DNA of 64,000 bases from Streptomyces sp. STR69 (GTDB taxonomy: Bacteria > Actinomycetota > Actinomycetes > Streptomycetales > Streptomycetaceae): positions 118,880 through 182,879 of the forward strand of contig NZ_JALJRY010000007.1 in assembly GCF_024519455.1 (NCBI RefSeq). The letters are read 5' to 3'. Numbering within the stretch: the stretch's first letter is position 1; the number at the start of each line of letters is the position of its first letter. The notes below the pieces were generated by a model that was not told where the DNA came from, did not search any database, and worked only from the letters and a program-made list of their open reading frames with translations. The position numbers and the translations under genes are program-made. Below are positions 33,960 to 42,478 of the stretch, piece after piece.

Positions 33960-34910
33960 GTGTCCCCACCCCCGCCACCCCTCGGGCGCCGTAACAAACG
34001 TGCGGCCCAGGCATTCGACGCCGCCCTCGACGACGGAGAACTCGTCACTGCGCGCGCCGCGTTGGCCCAGGGGCGCTGGCAGGCGGTGCGTGGTCTGCTC
34101 GCCCAGACGGGCGACGAGTGGGATCTGCGCGCCCACCGGGTCACCGTCCTCGCCCTGGAGTCCTACACCACCGCCTGGGCCCGTGACTGGCTGCTCGCCG
34201 AGCCCGAGTCCGCCGACGCCTCCGTCCTGCTCGCCGTCGCCCTGGTCCAGCGCGTGCTGGCCGGCAAGGAGAAACCTGTCCGGGCCCGCGACGCCTGTCG
34301 TACGGCGGCGGCCCGCGTGCCCGCCGATCCGACGCCCTGGCTCGGACTGCTCCTCCTGGAGCACAGCCTCGGCACGGACGAGGGGGTCGTCCAGCTCTTC
34401 GACGAGGTCCGCCACCGGCACGCCGACCACCATCACGCGCACCATCTGATGGTCGCCAGGCTGGCCGAGCGCCGGGCCACCGCGGGCCTCGACCCACTGC
34501 ACGAGGTCTACGACTTCGCCTACTGGGCCGCCGAACAGGCCCCCGCCGACTCCCCGCTCGCCATCCTGCCGGTCGTCGCGCACACCGAGCGCTACCGCGT
34601 GCTGGCCGCCGCCGGCCTGGAACCCGCCGACCCGGCCGCCTCCGGGCACTGGTCCGGACGCCGGGCCCGGCAGGTGATGAAGGCCGCCTTCGACTGGTGG
34701 CTGGAGTGGGAGCACGAGGGCCATCCGCGCCGCCTGGTCGACCTCAACTTCCTCGCCCACGCCAAGTACTACGAGGGCCGCGGCGCCGAGGCCGCCGCCC
34801 TGTTCCACCGCATCGGGGAACACCCGACCCCGGCCCCCTGGTCCTACCCGGACCGCGACCCGCTCACCACTTTCCGTGCCGCGCGCGACCATGCGCTCGG
34901 TACGACGTAA
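33960..34910 (+). CDS. Conserved hypothetical protein, helical repeat-like
   Basis: A 316-residue cytoplasmic protein, largely alpha-helical. Stretches such as WLGLLLLEHSLGTDEGVVQLFDEV and EAAALFHRIGEHPTP suggest TPR-like helical pairs. His-rich RHADHHHAHH lies in the middle. Several GTG starts are possible; 33960 is chosen because GAGGAA sits about 8 bases upstream. Function unknown. An array of short GTAGC repeats separates it from the permease gene. Confidence 0.68.
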   Translation: MSPPPPPLGRRNKRAAQAFDAALDDGELVTARAALAQGRWQAVRGLLAQTGDEWDLRAHRVTVLALESYTTAWARDWLLAEPESADASVLLAVALVQRVLAGKEKPVRARDACRTAAARVPADPTPWLGLLLLEHSLGTDEGVVQLFDEVRHRHADHHHAHHLMVARLAERRATAGLDPLHEVYDFAYWAAEQAPADSPLAILPVVAHTERYRVLAAAGLEPADPAASGHWSGRRARQVMKAAFDWWLEWEHEGHPRRLVDLNFLAHAKYYEGRGAEAAALFHRIGEHPTPAPWSYPDRDPLTTFRAARDHALGTT

Positions 34911-34931
34911 CGCCCCCGTACCGACGGCTCG

Positions 34932-35016
34932 GTAGCGATGAAACGCGACCGTAGCGACGCCGCCGTAGCGGAGTAACGCGACCGTAGCAACGAACCCGTA
35001 GCAACGAACCCGTAGC
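34932..35016. repeat. Array of six GTAGC elements with 14/19-bp spacing
   Basis: GTAGC begins at 34932, 34951, 34965, 34984, 34998 and 35012, giving intervals of 19, 14, 19, 14 and 14 bases. The longer units ACGCGACCGTAGC and AACGAACCCGTAGC each occur twice. It lies just before the permease ribosome binding site (35022-35039 region). Confidence 0.75.
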
Positions 35017-35039
35017 GACCCCGAAAGGACGTTCCCGCC

Positions 35040-36593
35040 ATGACGACGGGCAGTTCCAGCACGAGCAGCGCCACCGCGGACGGCGGCGGCAGCGGCATCA
35101 GTACGTTCAGAGGGCAGGAGCGCGCCCTGCGCGCCGACCGCCTCGGCACCGGAGGCCTGCTGCTCTCCGTGCTCGCCGCGACCGCGCCCCTCATGGTGGT
35201 CGCAGGTGTCATGCCCACCACATTCGCAGTGATGGGCATCGAAGGGCAGCCCCTGCTCTTCGTCCTCCTCGGCGTCGTCCTGGTCCTCTTCAGCGTCGGC
35301 TACGCCGAGATGAGCCGGCACGTCCACAACGCGGGCGCCTTCTACGCCTACATCTCCCGCGGTCTCGGCGGCACCGCGGGCGCGAGCGCGGCCCTGGTGG
35401 CGCTCGTCGCGTACAACGCCCTCCAGGTCGGCATCTACGGCATCTTCGGCTTCGAGGTCTCCGGGCTGTTCTCCACCTACGCCCACGTCCAAGTCGCCTG
35501 GTGGATACCGGCGTTGGTGGCCGTAGCGGTCGTCGGCGGGCTCGGGTGGCTGAAGATCGACGTCAACGCTCGCGTGCTCGGCGTGCTGCTGATCGTCGAG
35601 GTCGCGCTCGTTGTTGTTTTTGACATCGCGGCCGTCGCCGACCCGGCCAAGGAGGGCCTGTCGCTGCACGCCTTCAACCCCGACACCCTCAGCGGCGCCG
35701 GCGTCGGCACCGCCCTGTGCTTCTGCATCGCCGCCTTCCTCGGCTTCGAACAGGCCCCGGTGTACGCCGAGGAGACCAGCCGCCCGCACATCCTGGTGCC
35801 GCGCGTGATGTTCCTCGCGGTCAGCGGCGTCGCCGTCTTCTTCGCGCTCAGCTGCTGGGCGCTCACCGTCGCGACCGGACCCTCCCAGATCATCGGCGTC
35901 TCCCAGAAGCAGAGCGCGGGCCTGCTCTTCTACCTCACCGACGCCCGCCTCGGCGGCACCTTCACCGACGTGCTCCACGTCCTGTTCGTCACCGGCATGT
36001 TCGCGGCCATGCTCAGCTTCCACAACGTCGTCGCCCGCTACGCCTTCGCCATGGGCCGCGAGGGCCTGCTGCCGTCCGCCTTCGGCCGTACGACGAGCGC
36101 GAGCGGCGCTCCCGGCACCGGCTCGCTGCTCCAGACCGCCGTGTCCGCCGTGATCGTGATCGTCTTCGCGGTCGCCGACGACAAGCCCACCGGCGACCCG
36201 ACCGAACCGGTCCTGCACCTGTTCACCTGGTTCGGCAACATCGGCGCCCTCGGCGTCATCCTGCTGATGGCCGCCGCCTCCCTCTCGGTGATCGTCTTCT
36301 TCGCCCGCCGCGGCTCCGCCCGCGCTCAGGCCTGGCGGCTGGTCACCTCCGCGCTCTCCGGCATCGCGCTCGTCGTCATCGCCGTCTACACCGTCAAGGA
36401 CTTCGACGTCCTGGTCGGCGCGGGCCCCGGCTCGTCCCTGAGCTGGATCCTGCCCGGCATCGTCGGCCTCGCCCTGATCGTCGGCCTGGCCCAAGGTCTG
36501 TTCCTGCGCTCCCGCAACCCCGAGGCGCACGCCCGCATCGGGCTCGGCAACGAGGCGTTCCAGCTGGACAAGGCGGCCACAGAGACACCGTAG
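35040..36593 (+). CDS. APC-family amino acid permease
   Basis: A 517-residue permease with 12 predicted transmembrane helices and a polar Ser/Gly-rich N-terminus. Recognisable are GTGGLLLSVLAATAPLMVVAG-like helix 1, FLGFEQAPVYAEET in helix 6 and IFCARRGSARAQ-like basic loops. The APC superfamily imports amino acids or polyamines by cation coupling; the substrate is not determinable. AAAGGACG precedes the ATG. A hairpin at 36661-36690 follows. Confidence 0.88.
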   Translation: MTTGSSSTSSATADGGGSGISTFRGQERALRADRLGTGGLLLSVLAATAPLMVVAGVMPTTFAVMGIEGQPLLFVLLGVVLVLFSVGYAEMSRHVHNAGAFYAYISRGLGGTAGASAALVALVAYNALQVGIYGIFGFEVSGLFSTYAHVQVAWWIPALVAVAVVGGLGWLKIDVNARVLGVLLIVEVALVVVFDIAAVADPAKEGLSLHAFNPDTLSGAGVGTALCFCIAAFLGFEQAPVYAEETSRPHILVPRVMFLAVSGVAVFFALSCWALTVATGPSQIIGVSQKQSAGLLFYLTDARLGGTFTDVLHVLFVTGMFAAMLSFHNVVARYAFAMGREGLLPSAFGRTTSASGAPGTGSLLQTAVSAVIVIVFAVADDKPTGDPTEPVLHLFTWFGNIGALGVILLMAAASLSVIVFFARRGSARAQAWRLVTSALSGIALVVIAVYTVKDFDVLVGAGPGSSLSWILPGIVGLALIVGLAQGLFLRSRNPEAHARIGLGNEAFQLDKAATETP

Positions 36594-36660
36594 GAACCTG
36601 TGGTCGAGCTGTCGTTGCTGAGAAGCACGTAAGAAGTGGTTACGGAAGTCTGACGAGCAT

Positions 36661-36690
36661 CCGCGATCCCTGGCCGCGCCGGGGTCGCGG
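36661..36690 (+). terminator. Probable hairpin terminator after the permease
   Basis: Ten-base arms (36661-36670 and 36681-36690) pair with one G-T wobble around a 10-base loop. It lies 68 bp after the permease stop and 17 bp before the molybdoenzyme start. Confidence 0.5.
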
Positions 36691-36706
36691 GTGTTCGAAT
36701 GAGTGC

Positions 36707-37453
36707 GTGAACCCTGAACAACCCGAGCCCGAGGTTGCGGAGCAGGAAGCGCAGGGCCGGCCCATCGGCCGCCGTGTCCTCCTCGGCACCCTCGGCCTGG
36801 GCGCCCTCGGTGTCGTGTCCGCGCCCGTCCTGCAGAAGGGCATGGACGGGTTCCTGGGCGCCCTCTCCGGCAAGGACCCCACCGGGCTGACCGGACTCCT
36901 CCCCAACGGCGGCGGCTTCCGCTACTACTCCGTCACCGCGTCCGTGCCGAACAGGAACGCCCAGAACTACCGCCTGACAGTAGACGGCCTGGTCGACAAA
37001 CCGGCGACCTACACCCTGGCCGACCTGCGCGCGATGCCGCAGACCCGGCTGGTCAAGGACGTCCAGTGCGTCACCGGCTGGCGGGTCCCCGGGACCCCCT
37101 TCGAGGGGGTGCGACTGTCCCGGCTCCTGGACGCCGCGGGAGTGCGCGCCAAGGCCGGGGCGGTTCGCTTCACCTGCTTCGACGGCGCCTACACCGAGAG
37201 CCTCACCCTCGACCAGGCCCGCCGCTCCGACATCCTGGTCGCGCTGCGCATGCAGGACAAGGACCTCGGCCACGACCACGGCGGCCCGGTCCGCCTCTAC
37301 GTCGCCCCCATGTACTTCTACAAGTCCGCGAAGTGGCTCTCCGGCATCACGGTCACCGAGCACGTGAAGCCCGGCTACTGGGAGGATCGGGGCTACGACG
37401 TCGACGCCTGGGTCGGCAAGTCGAACGGACGCGACGATGACCCTACGAGCTGA
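36707..37453 (+). CDS. Tat-exported molybdopterin-dependent oxidoreductase (sulfite oxidase-like)
   Basis: A 248-residue molybdoenzyme of the YedY/MsrP sulfite-oxidase fold. The N-terminal GRRVLLGTLGLGALG resembles a Tat signal. The molybdenum-binding cysteine is in KDVQCVTGWRVPGTPFEGV, and late motifs HDHGGPVRLYVAPMYFYKSAKWLSGI fit the family. The GTG at 36707 is the start in frame. The cytochrome b gene starts inside its last 17 bp, so they form a reductase pair. Physiological substrate unknown; methionine sulfoxide is possible. Confidence 0.86.
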   Translation: MNPEQPEPEVAEQEAQGRPIGRRVLLGTLGLGALGVVSAPVLQKGMDGFLGALSGKDPTGLTGLLPNGGGFRYYSVTASVPNRNAQNYRLTVDGLVDKPATYTLADLRAMPQTRLVKDVQCVTGWRVPGTPFEGVRLSRLLDAAGVRAKAGAVRFTCFDGAYTESLTLDQARRSDILVALRMQDKDLGHDHGGPVRLYVAPMYFYKSAKWLSGITVTEHVKPGYWEDRGYDVDAWVGKSNGRDDDPTS

Positions 37454-38072
37454 AGCCCACGCCCCGCAGACGGAGCCCTCGGCCCGGATCCGCCGCTTCG
37501 GCCGCACCGAGCGCTGGGTGCACCGGACCACGGCCGCGCTGATGGGCATCTGCGTGGCCACGGCGGCCTGCCTCTACATCCCCGAGTTCGCCGAACTCGT
37601 CGGCCGCCGCCAACTCGTCGTCCGCATCCACGAGTTGGCCGGGGTCGCGCTCCCCGTACCCGTCCTCTTCGGTCTCTTCTCCCGGGGCTTCCGCGTCAAC
37701 CTCGGCTTCCTCAACCGCTTCGGCCCGCACGACCGGGTCTGGCTGCGCGGCGCCCTGATGCGCGACAAACGCCGGTCGGCCCGCCCGGCCGACAAGTTCA
37801 ACGCCGGCCAGAAGATCTACGCCAACTGGATCGCCGGCGCGACCCTGGTGATGCTCGGCACGGGCCTGATGATGTGGTTCACCCACCTCACCCCGATCAT
37901 GTGGCGCACCAGCGCGACCTTCGTCCACGACTGGCTCGCCCTCACGATCGGCATCGTGCTGGGCGGCCACATCGGCATGGCGCTCGGCGACCCGGAGGCA
38001 CGGGCGGGCCTGCGCACCGGGTCGGTGAGCAGGGAGTGGGCGAAGCGGGAACACCCGCTGTGGCGGCCCTGA
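37437..38072 (+). CDS. Membrane cytochrome b subunit partnering the molybdoenzyme
   Basis: A 211-residue membrane protein with four transmembrane helices, each carrying His candidates for haem: RTERWVHRTT, VRIHELAG, FVHDWLAL and LGGHIGMAL. It starts within the molybdoenzyme gene (17-bp overlap), so expression is coupled. It probably transfers quinol electrons to the exported enzyme, like MsrQ or FdnI. Haem types are not readable. Confidence 0.85.
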   Translation: MTLRAEAHAPQTEPSARIRRFGRTERWVHRTTAALMGICVATAACLYIPEFAELVGRRQLVVRIHELAGVALPVPVLFGLFSRGFRVNLGFLNRFGPHDRVWLRGALMRDKRRSARPADKFNAGQKIYANWIAGATLVMLGTGLMMWFTHLTPIMWRTSATFVHDWLALTIGIVLGGHIGMALGDPEARAGLRTGSVSREWAKREHPLWRP

Positions 38073-38078
38073 GCGCGC

Positions 38079-39071
38079 TCAGCATTCCCTGGCCCGGTAG
38101 CCGCGCCCGCTGACGTACTCCACGCGCAGCCCGGGGTCCCCGTCCCGCAGCACGTAGAGGGTGCCGTCCCAGGGGGCCCAGTACCGCGGTACGAGGAACA
38201 GGCGGTCGCCCGAGACGTGGAACAGGCGCAGCCCGGCATACCGGAAGTGGTAGGGGCTGCCCTTTTCCGCGACGGCCGAGACACAGCTGCCGCCGCCGCG
38301 GATCAGCAGGTCCTGTTTGCTGAACACGACGACGGCCGGGAACTCGTCGGTGACCGTGGCGGTCGTCTCGGCGGCGCGGCCCCGGCCGACGATCTCCGCG
38401 TACGCGTACACCGCCCAGAACAGTGAGACTACGGCGACCAGCAGGGCCGGTACCCAGATCCGCGCCGCCCTGCGCCGGTCGGCGGGCCGCGTGTACGCGT
38501 ACGCGCTGAGCAGCACGCCCGCGAGGATCGCCAGCGGGACGACGAGATTCAGCGCGCCCGGGGCGACGTAGTAGAGGGCGAGCAGCGGGAGCGACGGCAG
38601 CCAGGCGTACCGCAGGACGCGCAGCACCCGCGCGGTGCGCTCCGGGTCGCGCTCCTCCCGGTGGTGCAGGGCCGCTGCCGCCATCCACACGGCCGCCGCC
38701 ACGAGCACGGGGAAGTAGAGCGCGTCCACGCTGCGCAGCAGGTAGTCGGCGGTGGAGAACCGGAAGAGCGTGTCCCGCAGTCCGAGGGCCCGTGTCTCGG
38801 CGTCCGTGCTGGCCCAGCCGAAGTAGAACAGCACGGCCGTGAGGAGGGAGAGCAGCGAGCCGGCGGTGCCGAGGAACTCGACCCATTTCGGGGGGCCGGG
38901 GGTGGGGGGTGGTTCGGGGGGCGGGGTCGGTGGGTCGGGTGGGCCCGGTGGGTTCGGTGGATGGGGCGGCTCTGGTGGTCCGGGTGGGCTCGGTGGACTG
39001 GGCGGGTCTGGTGGCTCTGGCGGTCCGGGTGGGTCCGGCGGTCCGGGCGGTTCCGGTGTGGGGGCGTTCAC
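38079..39071 (-). CDS. Proline-rich membrane protein
   Basis: A 330-residue protein. The first about 60 residues are Pro/Gly repeats (PPGPPEPP-type). Four or five transmembrane helices follow, then a soluble C-terminal domain of about 100 residues (YHFRYAGLRLFHVSGDRLFLV). I do not recognise the family. Its ATG overlaps the lipoprotein stop by four bases, so the pair is coupled. The repeat-rich N-terminus may act as a spacer in the wall. Confidence 0.65.
   Translation of the reverse strand: MNAPTPEPPGPPDPPGPPEPPDPPSPPSPPGPPEPPHPPNPPGPPDPPTPPPEPPPTPGPPKWVEFLGTAGSLLSLLTAVLFYFGWASTDAETRALGLRDTLFRFSTADYLLRSVDALYFPVLVAAAVWMAAAALHHREERDPERTARVLRVLRYAWLPSLPLLALYYVAPGALNLVVPLAILAGVLLSAYAYTRPADRRRAARIWVPALLVAVVSLFWAVYAYAEIVGRGRAAETTATVTDEFPAVVVFSKQDLLIRGGGSCVSAVAEKGSPYHFRYAGLRLFHVSGDRLFLVPRYWAPWDGTLYVLRDGDPGLRVEYVSGRGYRAREC
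38880..39060. repeat. G-rich low-complexity repeat encoding the Pro-rich N-terminus
   Basis: GGTGGGTCCGG-like units repeat with period 3 and 9 on the plus strand, so the minus strand codes Pro-rich sequence. The G-run density could form G-quadruplexes in single-stranded DNA. Confidence 0.65.
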
Positions 39072-40312
39072 CGGGAGTGGGCGGCGCCGGTCGAGGGGGA
39101 TACCCCGGGGGACGTGACCGGGGAGTCGTCGGGGGACGGGCCGGGGGCGACGAGGGTGAAGGCGTTCTTCAGTGTCACCGGCTTTCCCCCGTTGTGGGAG
39201 AGGCTCACGGCGACCTTCCGCCCGTAGCTTCCCGGTCCCGGATCCGGGACGACGACTTTGAAGGTCAACTGGTCGGGCGGGTTGGTCGGGGTGCCGGGGT
39301 CGTCATCCGGGAGTTCGGCGGGCGCACCGGCGATGGTCATCGTGCTCGCACCGCCCAGCAGCTCCACCTTGTCGAAGTAGAGGCCGCTGACCGTGACGGT
39401 GATCGTGTCGCCCGGCTTGGCCGCGCCATCGGTGCCCGCCTTCACGGAATCGATCCGGAAGTGGCAGACCGCTCCACCGCCGCCCGACGAGGAAGCTTTC
39501 AACTTCACGGTGGTGGAGGGGTGTTGTCCGTGGAACCGCAGGATTCCGCCGAGTGCGGTGTAGGCGGCACCGGTCTTGCAGCCCTTCGACTTGCCCTGGA
39601 GCGCCGCGTAGTCCGAGGCCGCGAGATCCCAGTCGCCGCCCTGGCCCTGCACGGCCTTGCACGCCTCGGCGAGACCGTGGAGCACTCGCCAGTTGTCGTT
39701 GGAGAGATCGGCCGGGATCTGTTTGGCGGTGTCCGCGCAGCTCGCCGGCTTCTCACCGAGCAGGTCGTAGACGACCTCGGGATCGATCTCCGTGTCGGTG
39801 TTGGGCGAGTGCGGCCCGGGCGGTAACCAGGCGGGGCCCGCTATGTTGCCGCCGCCTCCGCCGCCTGTATTGCCCGAACCACTCGAACTGCCCGAACCGC
39901 CGGACCCGTTGGATCCGCCCGATCCGCCGGAACCGCTCGAACTGCCCGATCCGCCCGATCCGCCGGACCCGTTGGATCCGCCCGAGCCACCGGATCCACC
40001 TGAACTCCCCGAGCCGCTCGTTCCACTGCCACCGTTTCCATCGGGCGCCTTCCAGGTGGGCATGCCGCCACCTGTACCGCCTGTGCTCCCCGTACTGCCT
40101 GTGCCGCCCGAGCCGCCCGTGTCGCCGGTCCCGCCCCCGTCCTGCCCTCCGTTCACGGTCCCGCCGACGGCACTCGTGCCCCCGCCGCTCCCACCTTCGG
40201 ACGACTTGCTCGCGGTGTCCCCGTCGCCACCACCGCACGCGGCGGCGGTCCCGATGGCCAACGCCCCCGCGAAACACAGCGCCGATATGCGCACGCCGAG
40301 CGAAACCCCCAT
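39068..40312 (-). CDS. Lipoprotein with long Gly/Ser linker and TIG-like domain
   Basis: A 414-residue lipoprotein. The signal is RISALCFAGALAIGTAAAC with a lipobox ending in Cys. Then come about 150 residues of Gly/Ser/Thr/Asn repeats (SSGSGGSGGSNGSGGSG type), a middle helical domain, and a C-terminal IPT/TIG-like beta domain (GDTITVTVSGLYFDKVELLGG). GGGGGACGTC precedes the ATG at 40312. It is coupled to the Pro-rich membrane protein gene by overlap. Function unknown. Confidence 0.68.
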   Translation of the reverse strand: MGVSLGVRISALCFAGALAIGTAAACGGGDGDTASKSSEGGSGGGTSAVGGTVNGGQDGGGTGDTGGSGGTGSTGSTGGTGGGMPTWKAPDGNGGSGTSGSGSSGGSGGSGGSNGSGGSGGSGSSSGSGGSGGSNGSGGSGSSSGSGNTGGGGGGNIAGPAWLPPGPHSPNTDTEIDPEVVYDLLGEKPASCADTAKQIPADLSNDNWRVLHGLAEACKAVQGQGGDWDLAASDYAALQGKSKGCKTGAAYTALGGILRFHGQHPSTTVKLKASSSGGGGAVCHFRIDSVKAGTDGAAKPGDTITVTVSGLYFDKVELLGGASTMTIAGAPAELPDDDPGTPTNPPDQLTFKVVVPDPGPGSYGRKVAVSLSHNGGKPVTLKNAFTLVAPGPSPDDSPVTSPGVSPSTGAAHSR

Positions 40313-40666
40313 GACGTCCCCCGATGCGATCGCCCCCCGGGCCTGCCTCGCCGGGCCGGTGGGCGCGCGCGGGCCCCAGTGGGTTCCCTCATGATGGGAC
40401 GGGCCGCCCCGCCCGGGAAGGCAATGCGCCCAAGATGCGAAAGCAGGGGCGAATCGATGCTCGGGAGGCAGGCCGAGGGGCCGACGACTGGGCTCAGGAG
40501 ACGAGTCGGGGGGGCCGATGCCTGGGCTCGGAGGGCACGCCAAGGCCGCGAGGCCCGACTCAGGAGGCGAGCCGGGCGGCGCGGCTCGACTCAGGGCGCG
40601 AAGTCCAGCAGCACCGCGCAGGGCCGGCTCAACCACCGGGATCCAGCGGCACCGCGCAGGATCGGC
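40313..40666. other. Intergenic region of 354 bp with degenerate repeats
   Basis: No convincing coding frame is seen. It contains two near-copies (40600-40633 and 40639-40671) of the last 31 bp of the downstream dehydrogenase gene (40676-40706). It also has two related 23-bp elements at about 40493-40515 and 40558-40580. This looks like decayed duplication of the dehydrogenase 3' end. Confidence 0.7.
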
Positions 40667-41692
40667 TCAACTCCCGAAGTCCAGCAGCACCTTGCAGGAC
40701 CGGCTTCGGTCGGCCGCCAGCGCGAACGCCGACTCGGCGTCCCGGACCGGTACCACCGCGCTGACCAGCGCGTCGAACGCGGGCTCCACCGCGAGGAGTT
40801 GGAGCGCGTCGTCGAACTCCGAGTCGAAGCGGAACGCACCCCGCAGTTCGATCTCCCGGCTGACGACGAGATTCCCGGCGAAGGGACTCTGCCCCGGCGG
40901 CAGCATCCCGAGCTGCACGACCACCCCGCCCCGCCGCACCAGCCGCAGACAGGTGTCCAACCCCGCCGCCACCCCGGACGCCTCGATGACCACGTCGACC
41001 TCCGACGGCCACCCGGAGTCGTCAGGATCATCGGCCCGTACGACGGTGTCGGCACCGGCCGCGGTGGCGTAACTCAGGGCCGCCGGAAGCAGATCGGTGA
41101 CCGTGACGTGCGCCGCGCCGGCCGCCTTCGCCGCCGCGACGACCAGACAGCCGATCGGTCCCGCGCCGGTGACCAGCACCCGGCGTCCGGTCACGTCTCC
41201 GGCCCGGCGTACGGCGTGCAGCGCGACGGAGAGCGGTTCGGCGAGGGCGGCCCGGCGCAGCTCCAGGCCCGCCGGGACCGCTCTCAACTGGTTTGCGGGG
41301 ACGGTGACTTGGGCCGCGAAGCCGCCCTGAACGTGCGGGAAGCGCGCCGCGCTGCCCAGATATGCGGTGTCCCGGCAGACGTTCCGCCGCCCGTCCGCGC
41401 ACTCGGGGCAGACCCCGCACGGAGTGGCCGGGTGCACCGCAACTGCCGTACCGGGGGCGGGACCTGAGCCCCCGGGGCCGTAGGACAGGACCGTGCCGAC
41501 CACCTCGTGGCCGAGCAGCATCGGTTCCTTGAGGCGGAAGTCGCCGACGCCGCCGTGGCGCCAGTAGTGGAGGTCGGAGCCGCAGACACCGCCGTAGCGG
41601 ACGGCGACCAGGGCCTGGCCGGGGCCGGGCTCGGGCACTGTCAACTCCTCGACCCGCAGGTCGTCCTGACCATGAATCACACAACCCAGCAT
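40667..41692 (-). CDS. Zinc-dependent L-idonate/sorbitol-type dehydrogenase
   Basis: A 341-residue medium-chain dehydrogenase at the end of the gluconate operon. Catalytic zinc ligands are in GVCGSDL and LLGHEVVG; four cysteines in PCGVCPECADGRRNVC form the structural site. The Rossmann loop is GAGPIGCL. Together with the SDR (41710), it probably interconverts idonate, 5-ketogluconate and gluconate. The ATG at 41692 follows GGGAGTCCGGAC. Copies of its 3' end occur just beyond its stop. Confidence 0.86.
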   Translation of the reverse strand: MLGCVIHGQDDLRVEELTVPEPGPGQALVAVRYGGVCGSDLHYWRHGGVGDFRLKEPMLLGHEVVGTVLSYGPGGSGPAPGTAVAVHPATPCGVCPECADGRRNVCRDTAYLGSAARFPHVQGGFAAQVTVPANQLRAVPAGLELRRAALAEPLSVALHAVRRAGDVTGRRVLVTGAGPIGCLVVAAAKAAGAAHVTVTDLLPAALSYATAAGADTVVRADDPDDSGWPSEVDVVIEASGVAAGLDTCLRLVRRGGVVVQLGMLPPGQSPFAGNLVVSREIELRGAFRFDSEFDDALQLLAVEPAFDALVSAVVPVRDAESAFALAADRSRSCKVLLDFGS

Positions 41693-41709
41693 GTCCGGAC
41701 TCCCGTTCT

Positions 41710-42468
41710 CTACAGCACGCTCGTCATGCCGCCGTCGACGTACAGCACCTGTCCGCTCACGAAGTCCGCGGCGGGCGACGCCAGGAACAGCACCCCGCCG
41801 ACCAGGTCCCGTGTGCTGCCCCAGCGACCGGCGGGGGTCCGCTTGCGCACCCAGGCGCTGAACTCCTCGTCCTGGACGAGGGGTTGGGTGAGTTCCGTCT
41901 CGATGTAGCCGGGGCCGAGACCGTTGACCTGGACGCCGGACGGGCCCCAGTCGGCGCACATGCCCTTGGTGAGCATCTTCAACGCGCCCTTGGTGGCCGC
42001 GTAGGGCGCGATGCCGGGGCGGACCACCTCGCTCTGCAGCGAGCAGATGTTGATGATCTTCCCGTGGCCGCGTTCCGTCATCCGCCGGGCCGCCTCGCGG
42101 CCGACCAGGAACGCGCTGGTGAGGTTGGTGTCGATGATGCGGTGCCAGTCGGAGTCGGTGAACTCCAGGAGCGGGGCGCGCAGTTGCATGCCCGCGTTGT
42201 TGACCAGGATGTCCAGCGGGCCGACCCGTTCCTCGACGTCCGCTATTCCGGCGGCCACTGACGGACCGTCGGTCACGTCGAAGGCGGCGGTGTGGACATC
42301 GCCGGACAGTTCGGCGGCGGCCTTGGTGAGGCGTTCGCCGTCGCGTCCGTTCAGGACGACCGTGCAGCCGGCCTCCAACAGGCCCTGCGCGAGGGCGAGT
42401 CCGATGCCCCGGCTGGAACCGGTGACCAGGGCCGTACGGCCACTGATGTCGAAGAGAGGATGACTCAT
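41710..42468 (-). CDS. SDR gluconate 5-dehydrogenase-like
   Basis: A 252-residue SDR. The cofactor loop is TGSSRGIGLALAQGL, NNAG is present, and the catalytic set lies in ICSLQSEVVRPGIAPYAATKG. It matches gluconate 5-dehydrogenase/5-ketogluconate reductase by similarity and by its position between gntP and the zinc dehydrogenase. Its role in this operon is inferred from context. Confidence 0.88.
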   Translation of the reverse strand: MSHPLFDISGRTALVTGSSRGIGLALAQGLLEAGCTVVLNGRDGERLTKAAAELSGDVHTAAFDVTDGPSVAAGIADVEERVGPLDILVNNAGMQLRAPLLEFTDSDWHRIIDTNLTSAFLVGREAARRMTERGHGKIINICSLQSEVVRPGIAPYAATKGALKMLTKGMCADWGPSGVQVNGLGPGYIETELTQPLVQDEEFSAWVRKRTPAGRWGSTRDLVGGVLFLASPAADFVSGQVLYVDGGMTSVL

Positions 42469-42478
42469 TCCCGTACCC

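Noticed and set aside
34932..35016. Repeat array considered as a CRISPR array
   Set aside because: The repeat core is only 5-13 bp, spacers are 9-14 bp and not unique, and there are no cas genes in the window.
33762..36530. Long minus-strand open frame across the permease gene
   Set aside because: It is antisense to the permease and the hypothetical gene. Its sequence has no motif, and the real genes have ribosome sites and family signatures.
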